From assembly GCA_944381625.1 (NCBI GenBank), contig CALWLW010000020.1, forward strand, positions 1 to 64,000: a DNA stretch of 64,000 nt, in the 5' to 3' direction. The DNA comes from an uncultured Lachnoclostridium sp. (lineage in GTDB: Bacteria > Bacillota > Clostridia > Lachnospirales > Lachnospiraceae). The position numbers and the translations under genes are program-made. Below are positions 43,942-51,934 of the stretch, piece by piece (the stretch's first letter is position 1; each line of letters starts with the position of its first letter). Under the pieces are notes generated by a model. That model did no database searches. It had not been told where the DNA came from and worked only from the letters and a program-made list of their open reading frames with translations.

Positions 43942-44559
43942 ATGACAGTTTTAAAAGCGGAAAAGAGAAGCAAAGATGTGAAGGCGGGAAAATTAAGAAG
44001 AGAGGGATATGTGACCGGAAATATTTACGGCAGAAACCTGAAGGAGTCGGTTATGATCCAGATGGACAGAAAGGAAGCAGGGCAGATACTGAGAACCGGA
44101 GGAAAAGGACGCAGGATTCTGCTGGAGGTGGACGGCGAGCCTTGTCAGGTGCTAATCAAGGAAGTCGATTATGATTTTCTGAAAAAACAGGTGAATGACA
44201 TCGGGTTCCAGACGCTGGTACAGGGAGAAAAGATCCAGACGGCGGCAAAGGTCGTTCCTCTGAACCAGGAGAACGTGACGGAGGGCGCATTCCAGCTTCT
44301 GCTGACGGAGATCGCGTATAAAGCATATCCGGATGCGCTGGTGGAGAGAGCGGAGTTCGACGCAGGGAGCCTGCGGCCGGGGGATGCCGTGAAAGTGAAG
44401 GATCTGGAGATTGCAAAAGATCAGAATGTGGAATTGGCCGTAGATCCGGAATCCGTGGTGGCAGTGGTATCGGAAGTGCGAAGAAACGGTCAGGAGGAAA
44501 AAGAAGAACCGGAGGAGGAGCGGCAGGAAGATAAAACAAAAAACCAGCAGGAAACGTAG
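43942..44559 (+). CDS. ctc: 50S ribosomal protein L25/general stress protein Ctc
   Basis: This 205-residue protein has an N-terminal L25 5S-rRNA-binding domain (about 1-90, with LRREGYVTGNIYGRNLKESVMIQ and VLIKEVDYDF), a C-terminal beta domain of the TL5/Ctc type (about 95-180) and an acidic tail QEEKEEPEEERQEDK. Ctc associates with ribosomes under stress in Bacillus. It differs from the usual Ctc in a shorter N-terminal domain linker, but the two-domain plan is clear. GGAGG 9 bases ahead sets the start. It is monocistronic; a GC-rich hairpin follows at about 44566-44587. Confidence 0.87.
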   Translation: MTVLKAEKRSKDVKAGKLRREGYVTGNIYGRNLKESVMIQMDRKEAGQILRTGGKGRRILLEVDGEPCQVLIKEVDYDFLKKQVNDIGFQTLVQGEKIQTAAKVVPLNQENVTEGAFQLLLTEIAYKAYPDALVERAEFDAGSLRPGDAVKVKDLEIAKDQNVELAVDPESVVAVVSEVRRNGQEEKEEPEEERQEDKTKNQQET

Positions 44560-44620
44560 GATGGGGCGCGGCCTGTAAGGGCGCGCCAATAAAAATTATT
44601 TGCATATGACAGTAGAACGA

Positions 44621-44649
44621 TTGATTCGGAAAAAGGGAAATAGTATAAT
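44621..44649 (+). promoter_or_regulatory. promoter of the broken RhuM gene
   Basis: TTGATT (44621-44626), a 17-base spacer and TATAAT (44644-44649). The start codon is 73 bases downstream, so the truncated gene may still be transcribed. Confidence 0.65.
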
Positions 44650-44721
44650 GCGAACATAAATAAATAAGAGAAGGTCAACGAAAAGCAATTCTGATAAGGA
44701 ATGATTGGGTGGTGATACATA

Positions 44722-45357
44722 ATGGCTGAGAATAAGAATACAAAATTACAGATCCGAAACAGCACCGTGGATTTTCTTATATTTACAAAGGATGCCCATG
44801 GGGATGGAATCGAAGTCCGTGTGCAGGATCACGATGTATGGTTGACACAAAAAGCAATCGGCCAGCTTTTTGACGTGGACAGAAGCGTCGTGACAAAGCA
44901 TTTGAAAAATATTTATGAAAGCGGCGAATTGTCTGAGGATTCAACTTGTGCAAATTTTGCACAAGTTGCGGATAATGGAAAAACTTATCAATACAAGTTT
45001 TATGCGCTGTCTGCCATAATTGCCGTTGGATACCGTGCCAACTCCGGCAGGGCAACGCAGTTCCGGCAATGGGCAACGAAGGTGTTGGATAGCTTTGCGA
45101 AACAAGGGTATGTTTTGGACAAGAACAGATTGATTAACGGTCAAATCTTCGATGAGGATTATTTTGACCATTTAATTGTGCCGCACATTTTGGCAGGAAT
45201 AACATCTTCAATTACTGCTTTTCTGGAATTACACGAAAAGGCCGCGCCCTCCCCGCATAAAACTCACAGAAATTCCAGCAGTTCATATACCCGTTCCCTG
45301 GTCATCTCGGCCGCTTTCATGTTTTCGGTCATGGGCTGCATGGAACCGCCCTCGTAA
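44722..45357 (+). pseudogene. RhuM family gene, N-terminal half only (3' end lost)
   Basis: Residues 1-150 carry the RhuM N-terminal region: VRVQDHDVWLTQKAIGQLFDVDRSVVTKHLKNIYESGEL (helix-turn-helix-like), DSTCANFAQVAD and GYRANSGRATQFRQWATKVLDSFAKQGYVLDKNRL. Homology stops near IFDEDYFDHL (about 45172), where the C-terminal half should begin. The frame then runs on through unrelated DNA and antisense to the next lipoprotein gene until 45357. The missing C-terminal half resembles what is seen at 1-553. A promoter and start codon remain. A 27-bp palindrome lies within the coding part. The truncation point marks a deletion or rearrangement. Confidence 0.75.
44942..44968. repeat. 27-bp perfect palindrome inside the RhuM fragment
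   Basis: CAACTTGTGCAAA and TTTGCACAAGTTG are exact inverted copies around a single T. It encodes the conserved STCANFAQVAD motif. Confidence 0.85.
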
Positions 45358-46337
45358 GCGGCGCCGGCCTCTGCCGCCGCCTGTTCCTTTTCGCTGATCC
45401 ATGCCCGTTCTTCTTCCGTCAGCTTCTCCATGGCTTCTTCGTCCAGCACATTTTGAAGCACGCCCCATGTCCGGTTCAGGGCGGAGTCCCAGAGATCGTA
45501 CAACTGGGCGGATGTTTCGTTGTATTCCGTCTGGGTGAGCGGATCGTTCTCCATGGAAGCCTCCAACTCGGCCGCTCTCGTCTCGGTTCTGGAGATATCA
45601 GACATCAGCTCCTCTATGATATCATAGCTGGTGAAACCGTACTGGTGCGCTTCGTTGTTCAGCGCATAGAAAGGCAGTTCCGTCTCTTCTGTGGTACTCA
45701 GATCATAGTAGCCGATCCAGCTGCGGAACTCCTCAGAAAGCTCGGCCAGCGGCGCCCCGGGCAGATAGATCAGGATGTTCTCTGCGTCCTCCAGGCCGTA
45801 TATGTCGGTGTAAAGATACAGCATGCCGTCGATGATCTCTTCCGTGCCGGGTGTCTGCTCATAATCTATTTCCACAATCCGCGTCGCCCAGGTGTAGTCA
45901 TTTACCTTTTCCGGCTGTGCGAACTGGCCGCTGAAATTGCACAGATAGGTGGTGCCATTGGGATAATCAGGCCCATTGGCGCCCATCTCGCCGTCAAAAT
46001 AGGTCCCCGTAAAACTCCCGTCGTCTTCTATAGTCATGATAGTGGCCCAGCCGCCCGCGCCGCTGCAGAACCAGAACTCCCGGTTTTTCAGATCGGCAAA
46101 AGAAAAATCGCTTTTAAGGGCAGTTGCTTCCGGTTCCTGGGCTGTTTCATCGGAATTGTCCGTCTCCAGATCCGCTTCGGCAGCATCTGCGGCTGCTTCC
46201 TGTGGACGTTCGTTTTCTTCTGCGGAAGCCTGCTCTTCCTGAACATCAGCTTCCTGCTCCTGGGTCTGCCTGCCGCACGCGCACAGGGAAACAGAACATG
46301 CCGCCAGAAATACTATGAAAATTTTTTTGGTCATCAT
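45264..46337 (-). CDS. lipoprotein with C-terminal LprI/DUF1311-like domain
   Basis: This 357-residue exported protein has a lipoprotein signal MMTKKIFIVFLAACSVSLCAC (lipid Cys about 21) and a Gln/Glu/Ala-rich linker (about 25-75). A central domain (about 80-230, NREFWFCSGAGGWATIMTIEDDGSFTGTYFDG) recurs in clostridial surface lipoproteins. The C-terminal helical domain has the LprI/DUF1311 pattern MENDPLTQTEYNETSAQLYDLWDSALNRTWG...WISEKE. LprI of mycobacteria inhibits lysozyme; whether that holds here is unknown. The start follows GGGGGAGAAAT. The 3' end faces the truncated RhuM gene. Confidence 0.78.
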   Translation of the reverse strand: MMTKKIFIVFLAACSVSLCACGRQTQEQEADVQEEQASAEENERPQEAAADAAEADLETDNSDETAQEPEATALKSDFSFADLKNREFWFCSGAGGWATIMTIEDDGSFTGTYFDGEMGANGPDYPNGTTYLCNFSGQFAQPEKVNDYTWATRIVEIDYEQTPGTEEIIDGMLYLYTDIYGLEDAENILIYLPGAPLAELSEEFRSWIGYYDLSTTEETELPFYALNNEAHQYGFTSYDIIEELMSDISRTETRAAELEASMENDPLTQTEYNETSAQLYDLWDSALNRTWGVLQNVLDEEAMEKLTEEERAWISEKEQAAAEAGAAYEGGSMQPMTENMKAAEMTRERVYELLEFL

Positions 46338-46465
46338 AATTTCTCCCCCCCGTTTTTAACCTGAGTACTTTTGTGTTCATTTGTTTGCATTATAGTATAT
46401 TTTCCTACGGCCTACAAATATTTTTATTCACGTACCCAGTCTCCGTATCCAGTCCTGTCCGTTTG

Positions 46466-46474
46466 TGCTATAAT
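46466..46474 (+). promoter_or_regulatory. extended -10 promoter of the acetyltransferase gene
   Basis: TGC-TATAAT at 46466-46474, about 35 bases ahead of the start codon. Confidence 0.6.
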
Positions 46475-46508
46475 CGGCAGAAAGAAGAAATTAAAATGGA
46501 GGTTTGCT

Positions 46509-47093
46509 ATGACGGAGAGAGAAAAGATGCTGGCGGGCCAGCTTTATGACTGTGGAGACCCGGAGCTGCTGGCGCAGTGGCACAAGGCCAAGAACCTGAT
46601 CAGGGAGTATAACCAGACGGAGTCGGAGGACGAGGAGAAGAAAGCGCGCATTTTGAAAGAACTGCTGGGCGGCCAGGGGGAAAATGTCTGGATTACGCCG
46701 CCCTTCTATGCAGACTATGGAAACAATATATATTTTGGAAACAACTGTGAGGTGAATATGAACTGTACTTTTCTGGACGACAACCGGATCGTGATCGGAA
46801 ATAACGCACTGATTGCTCCGAATGTACAGATCTATACGGCGTTTCATCCCACCAGCGCCAAAGAACGGTTCGGGGAGCCCAGGGAGGACGGCTCGTTTGT
46901 TTTCTGCAAGACCCAGACGGCGCCGGTGGTCATCGGCGATAATGTGTGGATCGGCGGAGGGGCCATTATCCTGCCGGGCGTCACCATCGGCAACAATGTG
47001 GTGATCGGCGCGGGAAGCATTGTCACCAAAGATATTCCGGATGATGTGGTTGCCTGTGGAAACCCGTGCAGGGTCATAAGAAAGAATCAATAA
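46509..47093 (+). CDS. maltose/galactoside O-acetyltransferase-type hexapeptide enzyme
   Basis: This 194-residue left-handed beta-helix acetyltransferase has an N-terminal MTEREKMLAGQLYDCGDPEL (Mac domain), hexapeptide repeats from about residue 75 on (INFGNNCEVNMNC-like, VVIGDNVWIGGGAIILPGVTIGNNVVIGAGSIVTKDIP) and the catalytic His in YTAFHPTSAKER. It acetylates sugars with acetyl-CoA, possibly to detoxify non-metabolised glycosides. The ATG at 46509 follows GGAGG at 46499-46503. It is convergent with the GNAT gene, overlapping its end by 7 bases. Confidence 0.92.
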   Translation: MTEREKMLAGQLYDCGDPELLAQWHKAKNLIREYNQTESEDEEKKARILKELLGGQGENVWITPPFYADYGNNIYFGNNCEVNMNCTFLDDNRIVIGNNALIAPNVQIYTAFHPTSAKERFGEPREDGSFVFCKTQTAPVVIGDNVWIGGGAIILPGVTIGNNVVIGAGSIVTKDIPDDVVACGNPCRVIRKNQ

Positions 47094-47851
47094 CCGCGGA
47101 CTTCCACAGCGGAATAGGCGTGACTGAACGTATACCCCAGCTTTTCAGCCAGGGCAAGGGAGGCCCGGTTGTGGGCGTCCCAGCTGGGATACAGTCCCCG
47201 GTCCAGGCATTCCAGGATCAGTCTGGCGGCGCATATAAAGGCCAGTCCCCTTCGGCGGAAATCTTCTCTTGTGTCCACCTGGATCTCAATACCGTCCCGG
47301 TACCGGGTGTAGGAGGACGCGCCGGATACCACGACGCCGTCCTTTTGGATGACGACGCCCAGACCGAGACGGGAAAAATCTTCCCAGTCCGGGAACTGAG
47401 ATACCAGATCGGCGCTCCAGGTTTCCGACCGGCATTGCCGGAAGAACGCATCGTCGATCAGAACTGCCTGAAAACCTTCAGGCAGGCAGGAGGCCATGCG
47501 GGACAGCCTGCCGGCGTCAAATCCATGAGGGTCTTTTTTTGTGGCATATCGCTGTATGGGGCGGGCCTTTTCCCCGTATACTGAAAGGAGCATGTCTTCC
47601 CAGTATTTGTTTTGGGGAACCATGATCCTGAAATCTTTGAGATCCAGAGGCGGCCGGAAGGCCGCCAGTTCTTCGCAGGGAATTCCCGCAAGGAAAATAA
47701 AATCACCGATAAAAGCCGCGGCGCAGGACGGATGCAGGGGATCATCCCCATAGATCCGCCCCATGATCCCCTCCAGGCAGGACCAGATCATGGTCTCGTC
47801 CCAGCCGTCAAAAAGCGGTAGGGCGGCGTCTGGGGTAAGCTCACAGATCAT
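47087..47851 (-). CDS. GNAT family N-acetyltransferase
   Basis: This 254-residue protein has a C-terminal acetyltransferase domain (about 130-254), with the acetyl-CoA-binding stretch VDTREDFRRRGLAFICAARLILECLDRG and the late HNRASLALAEKLGYTF. The N-terminal half (about 1-125) resembles the extra domain of GNAT_acetyltr_2/zwittermicin-resistance-like members. The substrate is unknown. Its start overlaps the end of the upstream nucleotidyltransferase gene by 11 bases, so it is translated as the third gene of that operon. Confidence 0.83.
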   Translation of the reverse strand: MICELTPDAALPLFDGWDETMIWSCLEGIMGRIYGDDPLHPSCAAAFIGDFIFLAGIPCEELAAFRPPLDLKDFRIMVPQNKYWEDMLLSVYGEKARPIQRYATKKDPHGFDAGRLSRMASCLPEGFQAVLIDDAFFRQCRSETWSADLVSQFPDWEDFSRLGLGVVIQKDGVVVSGASSYTRYRDGIEIQVDTREDFRRRGLAFICAARLILECLDRGLYPSWDAHNRASLALAEKLGYTFSHAYSAVEVRGY

Positions 47852-48635
47852 GGGAACAGTCCTCCGATCCTCCGAAATTTTCCAGAAGATGCAGGAAAGC
47901 CCGGTTCAGCGGCCGCCAGTCCTGCCTGTGATCGTCGGGAAGGGAATCTGCATATGTTTTCTGCACGTCCAGCTCGTTTTTTATAAACTGATAAATCCCC
48001 GGCATCTGAGGACAGACGTCGGCTTCCGCTGTAGACTTTTTGATTTCGAGCAGCCGGTCGATATCCTCTCTTAGAATCTGGGGCAGGGACAGGCCCAGAA
48101 GCCGGTCAAAGAGTACCGGAGGCGGACCGCCGTGGGTCTCGATATACCGGCAGGCCAGGAGCGGCCGCAGGGCATAAAAGTATTTTTTGTATTTTACCTG
48201 TTCGCCGGTCAGGTAAGTCTCAAAAGTGTTCCTGGCAGTGCCATAATAATGGCAGATACCGGCCTTCGCGGAAAAATAGGCGCTGGCCGTGCGGTATATT
48301 TCTTCCCATGCCTTTGTTGTTTTATATTGGATGGGAGAATTGCTCCACTCAAACAGGACGGGATTCCCCTTGTGAAACTGGATCAGCGCCTTTTTCAGAT
48401 CCCAGCCGTTGACGTCCAGGATCTCGTCAAGCTGCCACTCAATCACATCTCTGGGAGCGTCCAGCCGGAGGTATTCTTCCATTGGCCTTACATAGATGAA
48501 ACGCACGTCGTAGTCGCTGTCCGGGGAGGCGAATCCCCAGGCGCGGCTGCCGGATTCCACAGCCAGCAGGATTTTCACCTGCTCTTTGGTTTCTATCTCC
48601 CTTAAAATATTCTCAATTTTCTTATTTATATCCAT
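47841..48635 (-). CDS. COG3541-type nucleotidyltransferase, second of a tandem pair
   Basis: This 264-residue protein of the DNA polymerase beta-like nucleotidyltransferase superfamily has the catalytic motif AVESGSRAWGFASPDSDYDVRFIYV at about residues 25-49, where GS and the paired Asp residues bind metal and nucleotide. The helical remainder matches the YcgL/RlaP-like family, of which RlaP is linked to RNA repair operons. It transfers a nucleotide to an unknown acceptor, perhaps an RNA end or a protein. It overlaps the upstream paralogue by 10 bases and the downstream GNAT by 11, forming a coupled operon. Confidence 0.85.
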   Translation of the reverse strand: MDINKKIENILREIETKEQVKILLAVESGSRAWGFASPDSDYDVRFIYVRPMEEYLRLDAPRDVIEWQLDEILDVNGWDLKKALIQFHKGNPVLFEWSNSPIQYKTTKAWEEIYRTASAYFSAKAGICHYYGTARNTFETYLTGEQVKYKKYFYALRPLLACRYIETHGGPPPVLFDRLLGLSLPQILREDIDRLLEIKKSTAEADVCPQMPGIYQFIKNELDVQKTYADSLPDDHRQDWRPLNRAFLHLLENFGGSEDCSHDL

Positions 48636-49657
48636 TCGTCCTCACCTTCTATCGCTTTCCTGTTGATATGCTCCACAAACGCTTCCACCTTTTCCATGTC
48701 GGGATGCTCCGGGAGCGGGGACTGCCTCGCGGCCCGTTCCAGTTCCTGCTCATAGTGGGCCAGGATGTCGTAAAACTCTTTTGTGAAAGTGTGATCTTCC
48801 TTCTGGAATCCGCCGTTCCGGATTTTCAGGAGAAGCTCCAGATCGTCGGTGCGGCGGGTCCGTATTTCTCCGCGGTCCAGGATGTCGATCCCCATCATGA
48901 ACAGCCGAATCAGGTGCATGGCGTGCTTGTTCAGATGGTTGTCGTCCTTTTTGCGGTTGCGTTTCCCGATCTTGTCATATTCCCGGATCACATTGTGCAT
49001 GGCACCCATCATCTTGTCATAACTGCGCAGAGGCAGGCGGCGGTAATCGGCGTCGATGAAAATCTCTGTCTGGAGTCCGGGGGTAACGGCCTCGTCGATG
49101 TACACCTGCAGGCTGCCCCAGGGACTGCATCTATATTTCCGATTAAAATCATCCAGCGCGTTGCGCACGGAGCGCAGGATGTGCTGTTCCCGTTCCGGCT
49201 GGGGCATGGAATCCCTGGCCAGGGCGTTCTGCAAGCGCCTGAGTTGGTCCCCGGCATAGCCGCCGAAGGAGCGGGCCGCCCTTTTTGACAGGAAGAGTTC
49301 TTTGTGATCCAGGATTTCCTGCCCCAGGGGCCGCCTGATGAGATACTGATCGTCGTCCAGCCCCAGGATCTCGCAGGTGTTGGGATTGCATTCCAGAAGA
49401 AGCCGTACCATCTTGTTAAAGGAGTAGATCACGGTGTCGGTGGAGCCGTCCTCATACTGTTCAAAATCCGTGAGCCCCAGAAGATCCGAGGGGGTATTCA
49501 GCGTGATTCCCCTGAAATCCACGTCGCTGTTTTCGTTGCTGGTGCCGTAGGCGTGGCTTCCGCCCAGCCCCAGCAGGATGACCCTCCTGCCAAGGCGTTC
49601 ATGGGTGCGCAGAAAATCATAGGTCGGGCTGTTCATCAGCGCCGCGAAATCGATCAT
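48626..49657 (-). CDS. COG3541-type nucleotidyltransferase, first of a tandem pair
   Basis: This 343-residue paralogue of the next gene has the N-terminal catalytic motif LLGLGGSHAYGTSNENSDVDFRGI at about residues 28-51. The C-terminal helical part contains KKDDNHLNKHAMHLIRLFMMGIDIL, a region shared with YcgL-type proteins. It lacks the RtcB/RtcA or KptA neighbours found in RNA repair operons. Its promoter (TTGTCA-18-TACAAT, 49689-49718) leads a three-gene unit ending with the GNAT. Function is inferred only at the level of nucleotidyl transfer. Confidence 0.85.
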   Translation of the reverse strand: MIDFAALMNSPTYDFLRTHERLGRRVILLGLGGSHAYGTSNENSDVDFRGITLNTPSDLLGLTDFEQYEDGSTDTVIYSFNKMVRLLLECNPNTCEILGLDDDQYLIRRPLGQEILDHKELFLSKRAARSFGGYAGDQLRRLQNALARDSMPQPEREQHILRSVRNALDDFNRKYRCSPWGSLQVYIDEAVTPGLQTEIFIDADYRRLPLRSYDKMMGAMHNVIREYDKIGKRNRKKDDNHLNKHAMHLIRLFMMGIDILDRGEIRTRRTDDLELLLKIRNGGFQKEDHTFTKEFYDILAHYEQELERAARQSPLPEHPDMEKVEAFVEHINRKAIEGEDEWI

Positions 49658-49688
49658 AAATGCGTCCTCCTTTCAAAATATCAGGAAT

Positions 49689-49718
49689 ATTGTAGCAGAG
49701 CCGGAGAAAAGTTGACAA
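49689..49718 (-). promoter_or_regulatory. promoter of the nucleotidyltransferase operon
   Basis: TTGTCA (49713-49718) and TACAAT (49689-49694) on the minus strand with an 18-base spacer. It overlaps a plus-strand TTGACA, so the two divergent units share a control region. Confidence 0.6.
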
Positions 49719-49727
49719 GCTCCCATA

Positions 49728-49756
49728 TTGACATTTCTCCTGATTAACGGTAGTCT
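49728..49756 (+). promoter_or_regulatory. promoter of the BlaI-ABC exporter operon
   Basis: TTGACA (49728-49733), a 17-base spacer and TAGTCT (49751-49756). The predicted start of transcription lies almost at the AAAGGAG ribosome site (49764-49770), leaving a very short leader. Confidence 0.5.
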
Positions 49757-49774
49757 TTTCCATAAAGGAGAAGA

Positions 49775-50160
49775 ATGACCGTATAAAAAAATTGCCTGAT
49801 GCAGAACTGGAACTGATGATGATTATCTGGGAAGCGGAAGAACCGGTTACGCGCCTGTACATAGAAGAGCATATGGACGAGGGGCGGGACGTGCTGCCCA
49901 ATACGGTGCTGACACTGCTTTCCCGCCTGGAGCGGAGAGGGTTTGTCCAAAAGGACAGGCAGGGAAAGATGAACTACTACAGCGCCGTAGTGCCCAAAGA
50001 GCCGTACCTGAAGGAGGCGGGCCGGGGCGTCCTGCAGAGGATGTTTCACGGATCGCTGAGAAATTTTGCCGCGGCGCTGTACGAAGGGGAGGAGATCGAC
50101 CCGGAGGAAGCCGAAGCGCTGTACTGGTTCTTGGAAGAAAAAAGGCAGGAGAGGGGATAG
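49775..50160 (+). CDS. BlaI/MecI-type transcriptional regulator (start region possibly frameshifted)
   Basis: The protein has the winged-helix layout of BlaI/MecI repressors: PDAELELMMIIWEAEEPVTRLYIEEHM, VLPNTVLTLLSRLERRGFVQKDRQGK and a dimerising C-terminus. Its frame runs to 50160, but no ATG in frame fits the AAAGGAG ribosome site at 49764. The ATG at 49775 is out of frame, giving MTV and a stop. One missing base between 49778 and 49782 would join it to IKKLPDAELE, the usual family opening. Otherwise translation must begin at the TTG at 49792, far from the ribosome site. It probably controls the ABC exporter genes that follow. Confidence 0.75.
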
Positions 50161-50164
50161 TCCA

Positions 50165-51934
50165 TTGAGAAAATTACTGGTGTACCTGAAAGATTATAAG
50201 AAGGAGACAGTGCTGGCGCCGCTGTTCAAGATGCTGGAAGCGTCGTTCGAACTGTTTGTACCGCTGGTCGTAGCGGCGATCATCGACGAGGGGATCGCCG
50301 GCCAGGACCGGTTTTTTATTTTGCAGAGATGCGGGATCCTGATCCTGCTGGGCCTGATCGGACTGGTATGTTCGGTGACGGCGCAGTATTACGCCGCCCG
50401 GGCGGCGGTGGGCTTCACCGGACAGGTGCGCCGGGCTCTGTTTAAACATATCCAGAGTCTTTCTTATACGGAGATTGATACCATTGGTACCTCTACCATG
50501 ATCACCCGCATGACCAGCGATATGAACCAGGTGCAGAACGGGCTGAACCTGACGCTCCGCCTGTTCCTGCGCTCGCCCTTCGTGGTTTTCGGCGCGATGA
50601 TCATGGCTTTCCAGATCGACGTGAAATGCGCGCTGATCTTTCTGGTGACGATCCCCATACTGTCTGTGGTAGTGTTCGGCATCATGCTGATCTCCATTCC
50701 TCTCTACCGCAAAGTGCAGCAGAGGCTGGACGGGGTGCTGGGCATCGCCAGGGAGAATCTGATCGGCGTGCGCGTCCTGCGGGCGTTCTGCAAAGAGGAT
50801 GAAGAGAAGGAGCGTTTTTGGAAGAAAAATGAGGAGCTGACCGGCCTGCAGAAATATGTGGGACGGATTTCTGCGCTGTTGAATCCGCTCACCTATGTGA
50901 TTATCAACCTGGCGATCCTGATCCTGATCCACACCGGAGCAGTGCAGGTGGAGCTGGGGATTCTGGCCCAGGGCCAGGTGGTGGCCCTCTACAACTATAT
51001 GTCCCAGATCCTGGTGGAGCTGATCAAGCTGGCGAACCTGATCATCAGCATGACCCGCGCGGCGGCCTGCGCCAGAAGGATCCAGTCAGTATTTGAGATC
51101 CGGTCCAGCATGCCGGACACAGGGACGGAAGAGCCCGGCCCGCTTATGGGAGTTTCCGCCGCGACAGAACCGGAGCCGGCTGCGGCTGTTCCTGCCGTGG
51201 AATTCTGCCATGTGAACCTGCGGTACGCGGACGGGGGAGAAGACGCCCTTTCGGATATTGATTTTTCCGTTATGCCCGGAGAGACGGTGGGCATCATTGG
51301 CGGGACCGGATCAGGGAAAAGCTCTCTGGTCAACCTGATTCCGCGGTTTTATGACGCCACCGGAGGAAGCGTGCGCATTTACGGGCATGACGTGAAAGAC
51401 TACCCGGTGAAGAGCCTGCGGGAGCTGGTGGGCGTGGTTCCGCAGAAGGCGGCCCTGTTCCACGGGAGCATCCGGGAAAATCTCCAGTGGGGAAAAAAGG
51501 ACGCTTCCGACGACGAGATTATGGAAGCGGTGCGTACTGCTCAGGCGGAAGAAGTTGTCCTGGGAAAAGAGGGCGGCCTGGATTATGAGATCGAGCAGGG
51601 CGGCCGCAACCTGTCCGGCGGACAGAAACAGCGGCTGACCATTGCCAGGGCGCTGGTGAAAAAACCGGGGATCCTGATCCTGGACGACAGCTCTTCAGCG
51701 CTGGACTTTGCCACGGACGCGGCTCTGCGCGCGGCGGTGCGGGAGCTGTCCGGACAGATGACGGTATTTATCGTATCCCAGCGGGCGTCCTCTATCCTGC
51801 ATGCGGACAAGATCCTGGTGCTGGACGATGGGAAGGTGGCCGGCATGGGCACCAGCGAAGAACTCCTGCAAAGCTGTCAGGTTTACCGGGAGATCTATGA
51901 GACACAGTTCCGGAAGGAGGCGGCGAACCGATGA
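50165..51934 (+). CDS. heterodimeric ABC exporter subunit 1 (degenerate ATP site, TTG start)
   Basis: This 589-residue half-transporter has an N-terminal six-helix membrane domain (about 1-310) and a C-terminal ATPase domain. The ATPase has Walker A GGTGSGKSS and signature LSGGQ. Its Walker B ILILDDSSSALD has Asp where the catalytic Glu is expected, the mark of the inactive site in heterodimeric multidrug or lipid exporters such as BmrCD/LmrCD. The expected H-loop His region reads FIVSQRASS, with Gln instead of His. The start is taken as TTG at 50165, after GGAGAGGGG, four bases past the BlaI stop. It is coupled with the second subunit by an ATGA overlap. Confidence 0.9.
   Translation: MRKLLVYLKDYKKETVLAPLFKMLEASFELFVPLVVAAIIDEGIAGQDRFFILQRCGILILLGLIGLVCSVTAQYYAARAAVGFTGQVRRALFKHIQSLSYTEIDTIGTSTMITRMTSDMNQVQNGLNLTLRLFLRSPFVVFGAMIMAFQIDVKCALIFLVTIPILSVVVFGIMLISIPLYRKVQQRLDGVLGIARENLIGVRVLRAFCKEDEEKERFWKKNEELTGLQKYVGRISALLNPLTYVIINLAILILIHTGAVQVELGILAQGQVVALYNYMSQILVELIKLANLIISMTRAAACARRIQSVFEIRSSMPDTGTEEPGPLMGVSAATEPEPAAAVPAVEFCHVNLRYADGGEDALSDIDFSVMPGETVGIIGGTGSGKSSLVNLIPRFYDATGGSVRIYGHDVKDYPVKSLRELVGVVPQKAALFHGSIRENLQWGKKDASDDEIMEAVRTAQAEEVVLGKEGGLDYEIEQGGRNLSGGQKQRLTIARALVKKPGILILDDSSSALDFATDAALRAAVRELSGQMTVFIVSQRASSILHADKILVLDDGKVAGMGTSEELLQSCQVYREIYETQFRKEAANR

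Noticed and set aside
49775..49786. ATG with ribosome site giving a 3-codon peptide before the BlaI frame
   Set aside because: Considered as a leader peptide, but the better explanation is a one-base shift at the true start; recorded under findings instead.
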